From: Nanobdellota archaeon
GTDB taxonomy: Archaea; Nanoarchaeota; Nanoarchaeia; Parvarchaeales; Parvarchaeaceae
Reading direction: 5' to 3'
NCBI GenBank assembly: GCA_021852135.1
Contig: JAJZOB010000013.1
Span: 1-34,356, forward strand
DNA: 34,356 nucleotides
The notes below the pieces were generated by a model. It saw only the letters and a list, made by a program, of their open reading frames with translations. It had not been told where the DNA came from and made no database searches. Below, piece by piece: positions 16,960-24,564 of the stretch. Position 1 is the first letter of the stretch. Every line of letters starts with the position of its first letter. Both the position numbers and the translations under genes were made by a program.

Positions 16960-18525
16960 ATGAAAAACTCAATGATCGGTGTTATAATGGCCGTCGTTGT
17001 AGTTGTTATAATTATTGCAGTAGTAGCTGCGACTTCTCATTCTTCTTCTGTAAAAGTTACTCCAACTAATACAGTAGCTATTAGCACAGCAGCTCCGTTA
17101 ACAGTTACTCCAGTAACGATAACTTATTGGGAGGCGTATGATCCAGCAGAATCAGCAGTTTTCTATAATCAACTTTTACCAATGTTTGAAAAAGAGTACC
17201 CTAATATTCATGTTGAAGTTACAAATGTAACTTTATCTACGGCTAATTTTGAGACAGATTCCGCTTCTCATAAAGCTCCAAATGTATACTACGACTCTAG
17301 TAATGATGAAGGTTTGCTTTATGCAGGAGGTTTTATAGTCAATCTTAAAGACTATATTTCAAATGCCTCTTACTTTAATCAGTTTACCAGCGGTACAATT
17401 GCAGCAGAAAGTTCTGGAAATGCAATGTTCGGTTTACCAGTAAATGAAAATTCAATATTAATGTACTATAATAAGAAGTTTTTCCCTAACGGAATAGCTA
17501 ACAACACAAATGCTTTAATTGCACAGCTAGAAGCTATAAATAAAACGGGTGTTTGGGGTATAGCTTATGGGATAGGTTCAGATTATGGTTATAGATTTGC
17601 CGCTTGGCTACCTGGCTTCGGCACCTATATATTTGCTAACAAAACAACTGGGGCAGTTACACTTAATAATTCTGCAATGGTAAATGCACTGGAATTTTGG
17701 TACAATTTAACTTACATTGATCACATAAATGCACCTTTGGGCTCAGGTAGCGGAGTAACGGGGGCCACCGGTTTAGAAGGAGCATTATTTGAGTCCGGAA
17801 AAGCAGCCGTTATATTTGATGGTCCTTGGGATTTAACAGCTTATGTTAAGACTTTAGGTAGTAATCTTGGTACAGCTCCTCTTCCACAGGTTTCATCAAC
17901 AGGTTTATACTTTGCACCTTTAATAGGTTCAGAGGGTATAGCAGTTGCATCACCCGCAGCGAGTGGCGCGACACCTGCTCAGTTAAATGCTTCAGTTATA
18001 TTCGCGCAGTTCTTAGCTTCACCGGAAGCGGAACTTTTAATGTATAATGGTACAGGCGATCTGCCTTCCGATAGTGCAGCTTTAAACAGTTTAATTGCAA
18101 AAGCGAATGCCGGTACATTGGATCCAGCATTTGCAGTCGCTGAAAATATGACAGCTACACAGTTTAGTCCTATAGAGAAAGGAATACTTGAACAAGAGAA
18201 TGGCCATACTTCACCAACACCTAGTACTCCACAGATGAATTACTGGTATAGCGGCGTCGCAGATGCACATACAGAATTGGGATTATACTATACCAATAGA
18301 ACAATAACTGCTCCTGATGTTGCTGCTTGTCTTCAAGCATTTATATCTAGTAATACAACGAATGTTTTAGGCGTTTGTACTACTAGCTTAACGCCTACCA
18401 CTACTGTTAGTCCATCAAAACCCGCAAGTACGAATGACCTCGTTTACATAGGCATTATAATTGTAGTAATAGTGGTTGTCGTTTTAGGATTGTGGCTTTC
18501 AATGAAAAAGAAGAATAAACACTAA
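16960..18525 (+). CDS. Carbohydrate ABC transporter substrate-binding protein, membrane-anchored
   Basis: Extracellular sugar-binding protein (family 1, maltose-binding type) of 521 residues. An N-terminal hydrophobic segment (about 5-24) leads into a Ser/Thr-rich stretch. The binding fold begins at V-T-I-T-Y-W-E-A-Y-D (about 52-61) with the typical L-P-M-F-E-K-E-Y-P-N-I. A V-I-F-D-G-P-W-D motif (around residue 285) is also typical of the family. Near the C-terminus a Thr/Pro/Ser linker precedes a second hydrophobic helix and a Lys-rich end (K-K-K-N-K-H), an archaeal-style membrane anchor. There is no lipobox Cys. Many N-x-S/T sequons suggest N-glycosylation. Two Cys close to the linker may form a disulfide. 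It heads the importer genes and probably delivers maltooligosaccharides; the exact ligand is not evident. Confidence 0.92.
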   Translation: MKNSMIGVIMAVVVVVIIIAVVAATSHSSSVKVTPTNTVAISTAAPLTVTPVTITYWEAYDPAESAVFYNQLLPMFEKEYPNIHVEVTNVTLSTANFETDSASHKAPNVYYDSSNDEGLLYAGGFIVNLKDYISNASYFNQFTSGTIAAESSGNAMFGLPVNENSILMYYNKKFFPNGIANNTNALIAQLEAINKTGVWGIAYGIGSDYGYRFAAWLPGFGTYIFANKTTGAVTLNNSAMVNALEFWYNLTYIDHINAPLGSGSGVTGATGLEGALFESGKAAVIFDGPWDLTAYVKTLGSNLGTAPLPQVSSTGLYFAPLIGSEGIAVASPAASGATPAQLNASVIFAQFLASPEAELLMYNGTGDLPSDSAALNSLIAKANAGTLDPAFAVAENMTATQFSPIEKGILEQENGHTSPTPSTPQMNYWYSGVADAHTELGLYYTNRTITAPDVAACLQAFISSNTTNVLGVCTTSLTPTTTVSPSKPASTNDLVYIGIIIVVIVVVVLGLWLSMKKKNKH

Positions 18526-18560
18526 ATAACGACATTTCATAATAGCAAAGGTTGCTTCAG

Positions 18561-18577
18561 TTCTTTTTTATTTTTAT
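18561..18577 (+). terminator. T-rich tract after the binding-protein gene
   Basis: Nearly uninterrupted T residues 36-52 bases after the stop codon, ahead of a separate promoter for the permease genes. It could end or attenuate transcription, giving more binding protein than permease. The rest of 18526-18697 holds only the permease promoter. Confidence 0.35.
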
Positions 18578-18668
18578 TGAATAAATAAAGCTCTAAATAA
18601 TTTTTTAATAGTTTCTGTTAAGTAATTTTATTGTATACAATCAAAACTGCTATGTCGGAAGATAAAAG

Positions 18669-18674
18669 TATAAA
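18669..18674 (+). promoter_or_regulatory. TATA box of the permease operon
   Basis: TATAAA centred about 26 bases before ATG 18698, so the permease and ectoenzyme genes can be transcribed separately from the binding-protein gene. Confidence 0.55.
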
Positions 18675-18697
18675 TTCAATAAAAATTTATTAATTTC

Positions 18698-19606
18698 ATG
18701 CAAATAGAAATAAAAAACAAGTTTTTAAGAAAACTTGGTTTGCAATCAATAAATTATTTATACCTTCTACCAATAATTGCATTGATACTTTTCGTCTTTT
18801 TATATCCAATAGCTTATGGCGTTTATATCTCCTTTACAAATTTTAGTTTGACACATTTTTTTGATGCAACTGTTGTAGGCTTTACTAATTATGCGCTTTT
18901 GTTTAAAAGTGGTTTGATCTATCCAATAATACTGCAGACATTAATTTGGACAGTAGGTAGTTTAGTTCCAATGGTTCTTTTAGGCTTGTTAGTTGCAAAT
19001 ATACTTAATCAGAAGGGATTCAAGGGAAGAGGCCCTTTGTTTACACTTATACTGTTACCCTGGGCTTTTCCTGCATTTATCTCTCTATTGATATGGGCAG
19101 ATATGTGGAACACTCATTTTGGTATAATAAATCAGTTACTTGCTTTAGTGGGCATTCATCAGATAAACTGGTTATTTGAAACGGTACCTGCATGGATAGC
19201 ATTGATAATTACAAATCTCTGGCTTTCTTTTTCTTATTATACCACTTTTTTCCTTTCATCTATGCAAAGCATACCAGATGAATTTCATGAGGCAGCGAAA
19301 GTAGATGGAGCAAATACTTTTCAAAGATTTAGTAAAGTTACCTGGCCGGCAATAAAAGGAGCAATAGCATTTGCTGCAATAAGCGGTTTTATATTTACAT
19401 GGAATAACTTCTATCCAATATACATATTGACAGGGGGCGGACCAGGAACTAGTACTTATTCTTTGACAGTATATGCATACAACCAAGCATTTGATTTCTA
19501 TAACTATGCCTTAGGTTCTGCTTTCTCCGTAGTTTCAATTATAATACTTGCAGTAATGGCGGTGTTCATGTTAAAGTATACGAAGGTTTTGGATATGTTG
19601 ACATGA
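18698..19606 (+). CDS. Carbohydrate ABC transporter permease, MalF/UgpA type
   Basis: First inner-membrane channel subunit of the sugar importer, 302 residues with six predicted helices. The cytoplasmic EAA loop that docks the ATPase is clear: E-F-H-E-A-A-K-V-D-G-A at about residues 199-209 followed by F-x-x-V-T-W-P. The N-terminus is short, as in most archaeal MalF homologues, without the large periplasmic P2 loop of E. coli MalF. It is followed after seven bases by the second permease, whose Shine-Dalgarno motif overlaps this stop codon. Confidence 0.93.
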   Translation: MQIEIKNKFLRKLGLQSINYLYLLPIIALILFVFLYPIAYGVYISFTNFSLTHFFDATVVGFTNYALLFKSGLIYPIILQTLIWTVGSLVPMVLLGLLVANILNQKGFKGRGPLFTLILLPWAFPAFISLLIWADMWNTHFGIINQLLALVGIHQINWLFETVPAWIALIITNLWLSFSYYTTFFLSSMQSIPDEFHEAAKVDGANTFQRFSKVTWPAIKGAIAFAAISGFIFTWNNFYPIYILTGGGPGTSTYSLTVYAYNQAFDFYNYALGSAFSVVSIIILAVMAVFMLKYTKVLDMLT

Positions 19607-19609
19607 GGT
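19605..19609 (+). promoter_or_regulatory. Shine-Dalgarno motif of the second permease gene
   Basis: GAGGT begins inside the stop codon of the first permease gene and lies four bases before ATG 19614. Internal operon genes here use such motifs while first genes appear leaderless. Confidence 0.55.
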
Positions 19610-19613
19610 AATT

Positions 19614-20483
19614 ATGAACATAAACAAATACAAGGTTTTTGACATATTGCGTTGGACTATTTCTTATATAATTATAGGCATAGTCATTTTATTTGCTATT
19701 TTCCCGCTTTATTACATTGTATTAACTTCATTTAGTAAGCTTTCATCAATAGCTGATTTAACTGTAAGCGATTTAATCCCTAGTTTATCAAACTTTACAT
19801 TTTCGGCTTATCAATATGTGTTTCATAGTCAATTTATAATGTGGCTAAGAAATAGTCTGATACTTTCAGTTGGAACATTGGCAGTGGCAGTAACGGTAGC
19901 ATTTATATCGGGGGTGGCTCTTGCAAGGCTTAACATTGCAGGTAAGAAATCTCTCATTGTCTTTCTTTATATCTTAACGTTTTTTCCTTTTACTTCTATA
20001 GTTATTCCTCTATTCTTAAGTTTTTCGACATTAGGGCTTACGAATAATTATTTGGGGCTTATTGCGATATACGCAAGCGGTACTGCAATATTCGGTGCGT
20101 ATATGTCTAAGATTTTTATAGATAGCATACCAAAAGAATATGAAGAAGCTGCTATGATTGATGGTCAAAGCAGATTCAAGGCGTTCTTTACAATTCTTTT
20201 CAGGATAGCAAGGCCGGTTATAGTTTTTATAGCTCTTTTGGCTTTTATAGGGGCTTATACCGATTATGCAGTTATTAATGTATTTGTCAGTAAAGGTTCT
20301 CTTTATACTTTAATGCTAGGTCTTTATCATGTTTCGGCGTTAGGTGGAACTTCTGCGGTAGGGGCAGTCAATCTAAATGTCTTTTCAGCCTTTTCTTTGC
20401 TTATGGGTCTGCCAATTTTGGCGTTTTACATAATATTCCAGAAATATCTTACGCAGATGTATACAATGAGCGGTACAAAATAA
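19614..20483 (+). CDS. Carbohydrate ABC transporter permease, MalG/UgpE type
   Basis: Second channel subunit of the importer, 289 residues, six predicted helices. The EAA loop E-Y-E-E-A-A-M-I-D-G-Q (about residues 180-190) marks the ATPase contact. The C-terminus ends in Q-K-Y-L-T-Q-M-Y-T-M-S-G-T-K, close to the conserved F-V-x-G-L-x-x-G-A-V-K type ending of MalG relatives. Translation is likely coupled to the first permease through the overlapping Shine-Dalgarno motif. Its TAA stop is immediately followed, with no spacer, by the ATG of the anchored GH15 gene. Confidence 0.93.
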   Translation: MNINKYKVFDILRWTISYIIIGIVILFAIFPLYYIVLTSFSKLSSIADLTVSDLIPSLSNFTFSAYQYVFHSQFIMWLRNSLILSVGTLAVAVTVAFISGVALARLNIAGKKSLIVFLYILTFFPFTSIVIPLFLSFSTLGLTNNYLGLIAIYASGTAIFGAYMSKIFIDSIPKEYEEAAMIDGQSRFKAFFTILFRIARPVIVFIALLAFIGAYTDYAVINVFVSKGSLYTLMLGLYHVSALGGTSAVGAVNLNVFSAFSLLMGLPILAFYIIFQKYLTQMYTMSGTK

Positions 20484-22277
20484 ATGGTAAAAAAAGAAAG
20501 ATTTGGGAAAAGATATTATTATTTCATTCTTTCGGCTATTTTAATTGTAGTGGTTGTTGCACTAGCTATCCTTTTTACACAGAAACCCGAAAATTTAATA
20601 GGCCATAATATAAACACTTATAATAGTTTTGTATCTTCTCTACTTTTAAGCAATTGGGTAAACAACTCCATTTTTGTTTATACTGGGATAAACAACAGCG
20701 AAATAGGTCTGTATGGTCAGCCATTTATAAGTGATATTATGGCTGGCAAATTCGGTCTTTTAAATGATCAGTTGTATTTTCTTGGCGGTAGTACAAAGAA
20801 GGTCACTCTTAACTTAAATAATGAAATAATATTAACTAGGAGTAATTCAACGGATTTAATTTCTACACCATTTGAATCTAATTCCATAATTATAGAGCAG
20901 AATTCAACCAGCCAAGACTCATTCCTCTTTCAATTAAAAGGGAAAAATGCATATTCTATTGAGAATAACACTGTCATAGTAGGAAACAATCCTAAACTTT
21001 ATATTTACTCTCCTCATTCTGTATTTAACGTGTCGGCAAACGTAAATTACACTAGCATAACTATAAATAACAAAGGAGATATGTATCTCATCATTTCTTT
21101 TTCGCCAGTAAACAAAATAAATGTTTCAAGTCTAATTGTTTCAAATAGTGCATACATAAAGAAATGGCTTGATAGATCTAATAATATAAGTCTTAATGGT
21201 AGCTTTCTTACACAATATTATACTTCTTTACTTCTTATAAAAGACAATCAAAATCCAATAACCGGGGAGTTTGCAGCTTCCCCTTCCCCAATATATCTTT
21301 ATGCCTGGGTGAGGGACGGCTCATTTGCAGCTATGTCTTTACAGGATGCGGGTCATATAAACTCTGCTGAAAAATACTGGAGTTGGATGGACAGTATGCA
21401 ACAAACCGATGGTACTTGGTATACTAGGTATAATTTCTGGACTTCTGCTCCCGATACTTCTTACGGAATACCTGAATACGACAGCATCGGCCTTTTCCAG
21501 ATTGGCGTTTCATCGCTTTATAACCTAACACACAATTCTACCTTAATAATGCAGTTCCTGCCAGCGATAAACAGGTCATTGCAATGGGAAGAATCAAACA
21601 TAAACAAAAGCAAGATACTGCCGCAGGACCTAAGCATATGGGAGGATGTACTGGCTTATAATTTCTGGACGCAGGCAATGGATTTTATTGGAATGAAGGA
21701 TTCTGCAGCGCTTTTTAATTCCTTTAACAAAAATAGCAGCGAGATTAATTATTTTGCCGGTATACTCAATAACACGATAGAAAACGACTTTTATAATGGT
21801 AGCTTTTATGCTGAATATGTAACTCCTTCAGAACTTTACATAAATGGGACTGGCCAATTGGTTTTTACTCCGACAATGATTGCAGATTCATCTTCTATTT
21901 TGCCAATAGCCTTCGGTTTAATTCCATTAAATTCCGTTCAGGCAAAGAATGATGTAACGGCTATGATAAGTTCATTAGACATAGAAGGTGGGCTAGCAAG
22001 ATTTACTGGAGATACTTATCATTATACATTATCCTTGCACGACAGCTCCGGGCCGATGCCACCTTGGATTATAACAACATTATTTTTAGCTTATTACGAT
22101 GAAAAAGACGGGAATTATACAGGAGCATTTAATTTGATGAAGTGGTCAATACAGCATTCTCAGAATTTCTTGTTGCCAGAAGCCATAGATCCTAATCATG
22201 GCAATCCGCTGCAGACTACATCGCCACTTACATGGTCATCCGCTATGTATGTCATTACGGCATTGAATTATAAGTAA
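20484..22277 (+). CDS. Membrane-anchored extracellular GH15 glucoamylase-like enzyme
   Basis: A 597-residue protein with a basic N-terminus (K-K-E-R-F-G-K-R) and one hydrophobic segment (about 11-31), then a large domain with many N-x-S/T sequons, so it is probably an outward-facing, glycosylated, N-terminally anchored enzyme. The catalytic barrel starts at Y-A-W-V-R-D-G-S-F-A-A and shows the GH15 pair: Glu387 in S-I-W-E-D and Glu566 in L-P-E-A-I-D-P, followed by S-P-L-T-W-S-S-A. This signature is closer to bacterial glucoamylase/glucodextranase than to the cytoplasmic GH15 in this island. It starts on the base after the MalG-type gene stop, without its own ribosome site, which ties it to the importer. 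Probable role: trimming starch-like glucans next to the transporter. Confidence 0.88.
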   Translation: MVKKERFGKRYYYFILSAILIVVVVALAILFTQKPENLIGHNINTYNSFVSSLLLSNWVNNSIFVYTGINNSEIGLYGQPFISDIMAGKFGLLNDQLYFLGGSTKKVTLNLNNEIILTRSNSTDLISTPFESNSIIIEQNSTSQDSFLFQLKGKNAYSIENNTVIVGNNPKLYIYSPHSVFNVSANVNYTSITINNKGDMYLIISFSPVNKINVSSLIVSNSAYIKKWLDRSNNISLNGSFLTQYYTSLLLIKDNQNPITGEFAASPSPIYLYAWVRDGSFAAMSLQDAGHINSAEKYWSWMDSMQQTDGTWYTRYNFWTSAPDTSYGIPEYDSIGLFQIGVSSLYNLTHNSTLIMQFLPAINRSLQWEESNINKSKILPQDLSIWEDVLAYNFWTQAMDFIGMKDSAALFNSFNKNSSEINYFAGILNNTIENDFYNGSFYAEYVTPSELYINGTGQLVFTPTMIADSSSILPIAFGLIPLNSVQAKNDVTAMISSLDIEGGLARFTGDTYHYTLSLHDSSGPMPPWIITTLFLAYYDEKDGNYTGAFNLMKWSIQHSQNFLLPEAIDPNHGNPLQTTSPLTWSSAMYVITALNYK

Positions 22278-22278
22278 T

Positions 22279-23355
22279 CTACTTTTCAGCGTTTTGTCCG
22301 TTTTTGTCAAATATTGCTAAGTTGTCACTTGCTAGGTCTAATGACATTTCCTTGTTCAATTCTATAGTATGCGTTTGAAATATTATGACATTGATAGTAG
22401 TTTTTCCAATTGTAACCCGCAAAAGCGTCTGTGATCCTAGTGGTTCAATAAGGTTTACAATGGCTTTTACATTTCCTTCTCCCACTTTTATGTCTTCTGG
22501 CCTTATCCCCAAAGTGGCTTTACCTTTGTTTATCTTAAGTTTCTTTGAAATATCTGTGGGTATCTTGATTTTATATCCTTCAAATGAAAATGTTTTTTCA
22601 TCAATAAGTTCTCCATCGATTAAGTTCATTGGAGGATTGCCTATAAACCCTGCAACCCAAGTGTCTTTAGGTTTTCTATAAAGAACCATTGGATTGTCTA
22701 ACGCTTCTATTTTTCCATTGTGTAAGACCGCTACTTGGTCTGCTAATACCATTGCTTCTACTTGATCATGAGTTACATATACAACAGTTATATGCAACCT
22801 TCTCTGTAGTTCTTTAAGTTCTGCCCTTGCAACGGTCCTTAGCTGTGCGTCAAGGTTTGAAAGAGGCTCGTCGAGTAAAAGCAGGTTTGCTCCTTTTACA
22901 AGGGCCCTTGCAATTGCTACTCTCTGTCTTTGTCCGCCTGAAAGTTGTGAAGGTCTCCTATCAAGCAATTCGTCTATTTGCAACATTTTTGCAGTTTCCT
23001 TTACTTTTTTCTCAATATCCTCTTTTTTCATGTGCATTATCTTCAGTGGAAATGCTATGTTATTGAATACGTCCATAAAAGGATATATAGCATAATTCTG
23101 AAAAACCATTGCAAGGTTTCTATCTTTTGGAGGAGTATCATTTACGACCTTGTTTCCTATATACACATCCCCTTTATCTTGTTTTTCTAAGCCTGCAATT
23201 ATCCTTATAAGTGTAGTTTTTCCTTCTCCCGAAGGAGCGAGAATAACCGTAAATTTTCCATCAGGTATGTCCAAGTCAACTCCTTTTAAAACATCGACAA
23301 TCTTTTTCTTTCTTTTAAATGATTTGTATATCCCTTTTAGTGCTACACTTACCAT
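22279..23355 (-). CDS. Sugar ABC transporter ATPase, MalK/UgpC type
   Basis: Cytoplasmic motor of the importer, 358 residues: ATPase domain (to about 235) plus a C-terminal OB-like regulatory domain (T-L-G-I-R-P-E-D) typical of the MalK class. It shows L-S-G-G-Q-R-Q-R-V-A-I-A-R-A, Walker B L-L-L-L-D-E-P-L-S-N-L-D and the switch His in V-T-H-D. The Walker A is A-P-S-G-E-G-K-T (40-47): Ala replaces the usual first Gly, and Glu stands where Cys or Ser is common. The gene is on the opposite strand, convergent with the anchored GH15 gene with one base between the stop codons, and divergent from GH13. It is the only ABC ATPase in the window and the obvious partner of the two permeases. Confidence 0.93.
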   Translation of the reverse strand: MVSVALKGIYKSFKRKKKIVDVLKGVDLDIPDGKFTVILAPSGEGKTTLIRIIAGLEKQDKGDVYIGNKVVNDTPPKDRNLAMVFQNYAIYPFMDVFNNIAFPLKIMHMKKEDIEKKVKETAKMLQIDELLDRRPSQLSGGQRQRVAIARALVKGANLLLLDEPLSNLDAQLRTVARAELKELQRRLHITVVYVTHDQVEAMVLADQVAVLHNGKIEALDNPMVLYRKPKDTWVAGFIGNPPMNLIDGELIDEKTFSFEGYKIKIPTDISKKLKINKGKATLGIRPEDIKVGEGNVKAIVNLIEPLGSQTLLRVTIGKTTINVIIFQTHTIELNKEMSLDLASDNLAIFDKNGQNAEK

Positions 23356-23375
23356 AATTTGTCTTGCATTTAATA

Positions 23376-23401
23376 ATATATATCTTTTTATTATTTAAAT
23401 C
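23376..23401. promoter_or_regulatory. Divergent promoters of the ABC ATPase and GH13 genes
   Basis: ATATATA at 23376-23383 is centred about 25 bases before the ATPase start (minus strand, 23355). TTTAAATC at 23394-23401 lies about 30 bases before ATG 23428 of the GH13 gene (plus strand). Confidence 0.45.
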
Positions 23402-23427
23402 TATGAAATTTGTATAATATTAAAAGT

Positions 23428-24564
23428 ATGAAAGTTTATCAAATATTTGTAGACCGGTTTTCAACTAATAATGTGCAGAAAGATGCAAAGCTTGCATTTA
23501 AAACCTCTAAAACTTGGATGGGCGGAAATCTTAACGGCATTATAAGCAAGCTAGAATACATAAAAAATCTAGGTTTTGATGCAATATGGCTAACTCCGAT
23601 ATTCTCAGCTTCAGATTATCATGGTTACTCAACAATGGATTTTTATTCCATTGACAGGCATTTCGGCTCTAATGAAATATTCAAAAAACTTGTTAATAAG
23701 GCGCATTCAATAGGATTAAAAGTTATACTGGATTTTGTTGCAAATCATGTATCATATAAACACCCTTTTTTTGTTTCAGCCTTAAATAATAAAAAAAGCA
23801 GCTATAGGAAATGGTTTGTTTTTGACAGTAAAAATGATTATATGTCCTTTTTGGGATTTAAAGGGCTACCAAAATTAAATACTAGGAATGAAGAGGTAGT
23901 AAACTATCTTATAGAAGCCGGGCTTTTCTGGATAAATAACTTTGGAATAGATGGGTATAGATTAGATCATGCGATCGGTCCATCTCTGGAATTTTGGAGG
24001 GATTTTACAAGTGCATGTAAAAAAGTTGATAAAGATTTTTCTTTTCTACCAGAGATATGGCTATCAGGAATAGATCCAAAATATCTAGATACTCTGTGGT
24101 TTTTAGAAGATGAAACAAAGAAAAATGCTCTTTTGAAGATAGTTAGCGAAAATACCGGTAAAACATGGGATGAATTTCAGTCCACCGATGCTGAGGAATT
24201 CGCTATGGACATCTTTAAAGGCTTATTCAATACTCCTTTAGATTTTTCTTCTAATCTCTCTATTAGAAGGATGAAGTTTGATCTACTGGAAAAAAGAAGA
24301 AAAAACGGATTTATTTTTGCGGATAACCATGATATGCAAAGGATAAGCTGGTTAATTCCAGGTAAAACCGATTTGGTTGTAAAAGAATTGGGAAAAGCGG
24401 AAAATTCAATTGTTTATTATGGTACCGAAATAGGTCTTTCTCAGAAAAGAGATTTTACTAAGCTGAAAAGTTTTAGCGACACTGAATGCAGGAGATTTAT
24501 GGTTTGGGGTAAAGGTAATACTTCAAAGATAAGAAAGTTCAAATACAATTTTCTTGGTAATTAG
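23428..24564 (+). CDS. Short cytoplasmic GH13 alpha-amylase-family enzyme
   Basis: Retaining alpha-glucan hydrolase or transferase of 378 residues with no signal peptide. It starts directly with the barrel (K-V-Y-Q-I-F-V-D-R-F) and shows the conserved regions: D-F-V-A-N-H (region I), nucleophile Asp180 in Y-R-L-D-H-A, acid/base Glu209 in L-P-E-I-W and Asp302 in A-D-N-H-D. Most GH13 enzymes carry a C-terminal beta domain and exceed 430 residues; here the barrel ends soon after the last motif, so domain C looks reduced or missing. The start is set at ATG 23428; the longer frame starting with TTG 23410 lacks promoter support. Specific activity (alpha-amylase, maltogenic or neopullulanase-like) cannot be told. 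It overlaps the convergent AAA gene by 4 bases. Confidence 0.88.
   Translation: MKVYQIFVDRFSTNNVQKDAKLAFKTSKTWMGGNLNGIISKLEYIKNLGFDAIWLTPIFSASDYHGYSTMDFYSIDRHFGSNEIFKKLVNKAHSIGLKVILDFVANHVSYKHPFFVSALNNKKSSYRKWFVFDSKNDYMSFLGFKGLPKLNTRNEEVVNYLIEAGLFWINNFGIDGYRLDHAIGPSLEFWRDFTSACKKVDKDFSFLPEIWLSGIDPKYLDTLWFLEDETKKNALLKIVSENTGKTWDEFQSTDAEEFAMDIFKGLFNTPLDFSSNLSIRRMKFDLLEKRRKNGFIFADNHDMQRISWLIPGKTDLVVKELGKAENSIVYYGTEIGLSQKRDFTKLKSFSDTECRRFMVWGKGNTSKIRKFKYNFLGN

Noticed and set aside
18526..18668. Possible small RNA between binding-protein and permease genes
   Set aside because: No stable hairpin or promoter pair is visible apart from the permease TATA box; T-rich sequence is better read as a terminator.
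13344..22277. Idea that the two GH15 genes are a recent tandem duplication
   Set aside because: Their signatures differ clearly (I-G-E-D-I-D versus L-P-E-A-I-D-P) as do their N-termini, so they belong to different GH15 branches.
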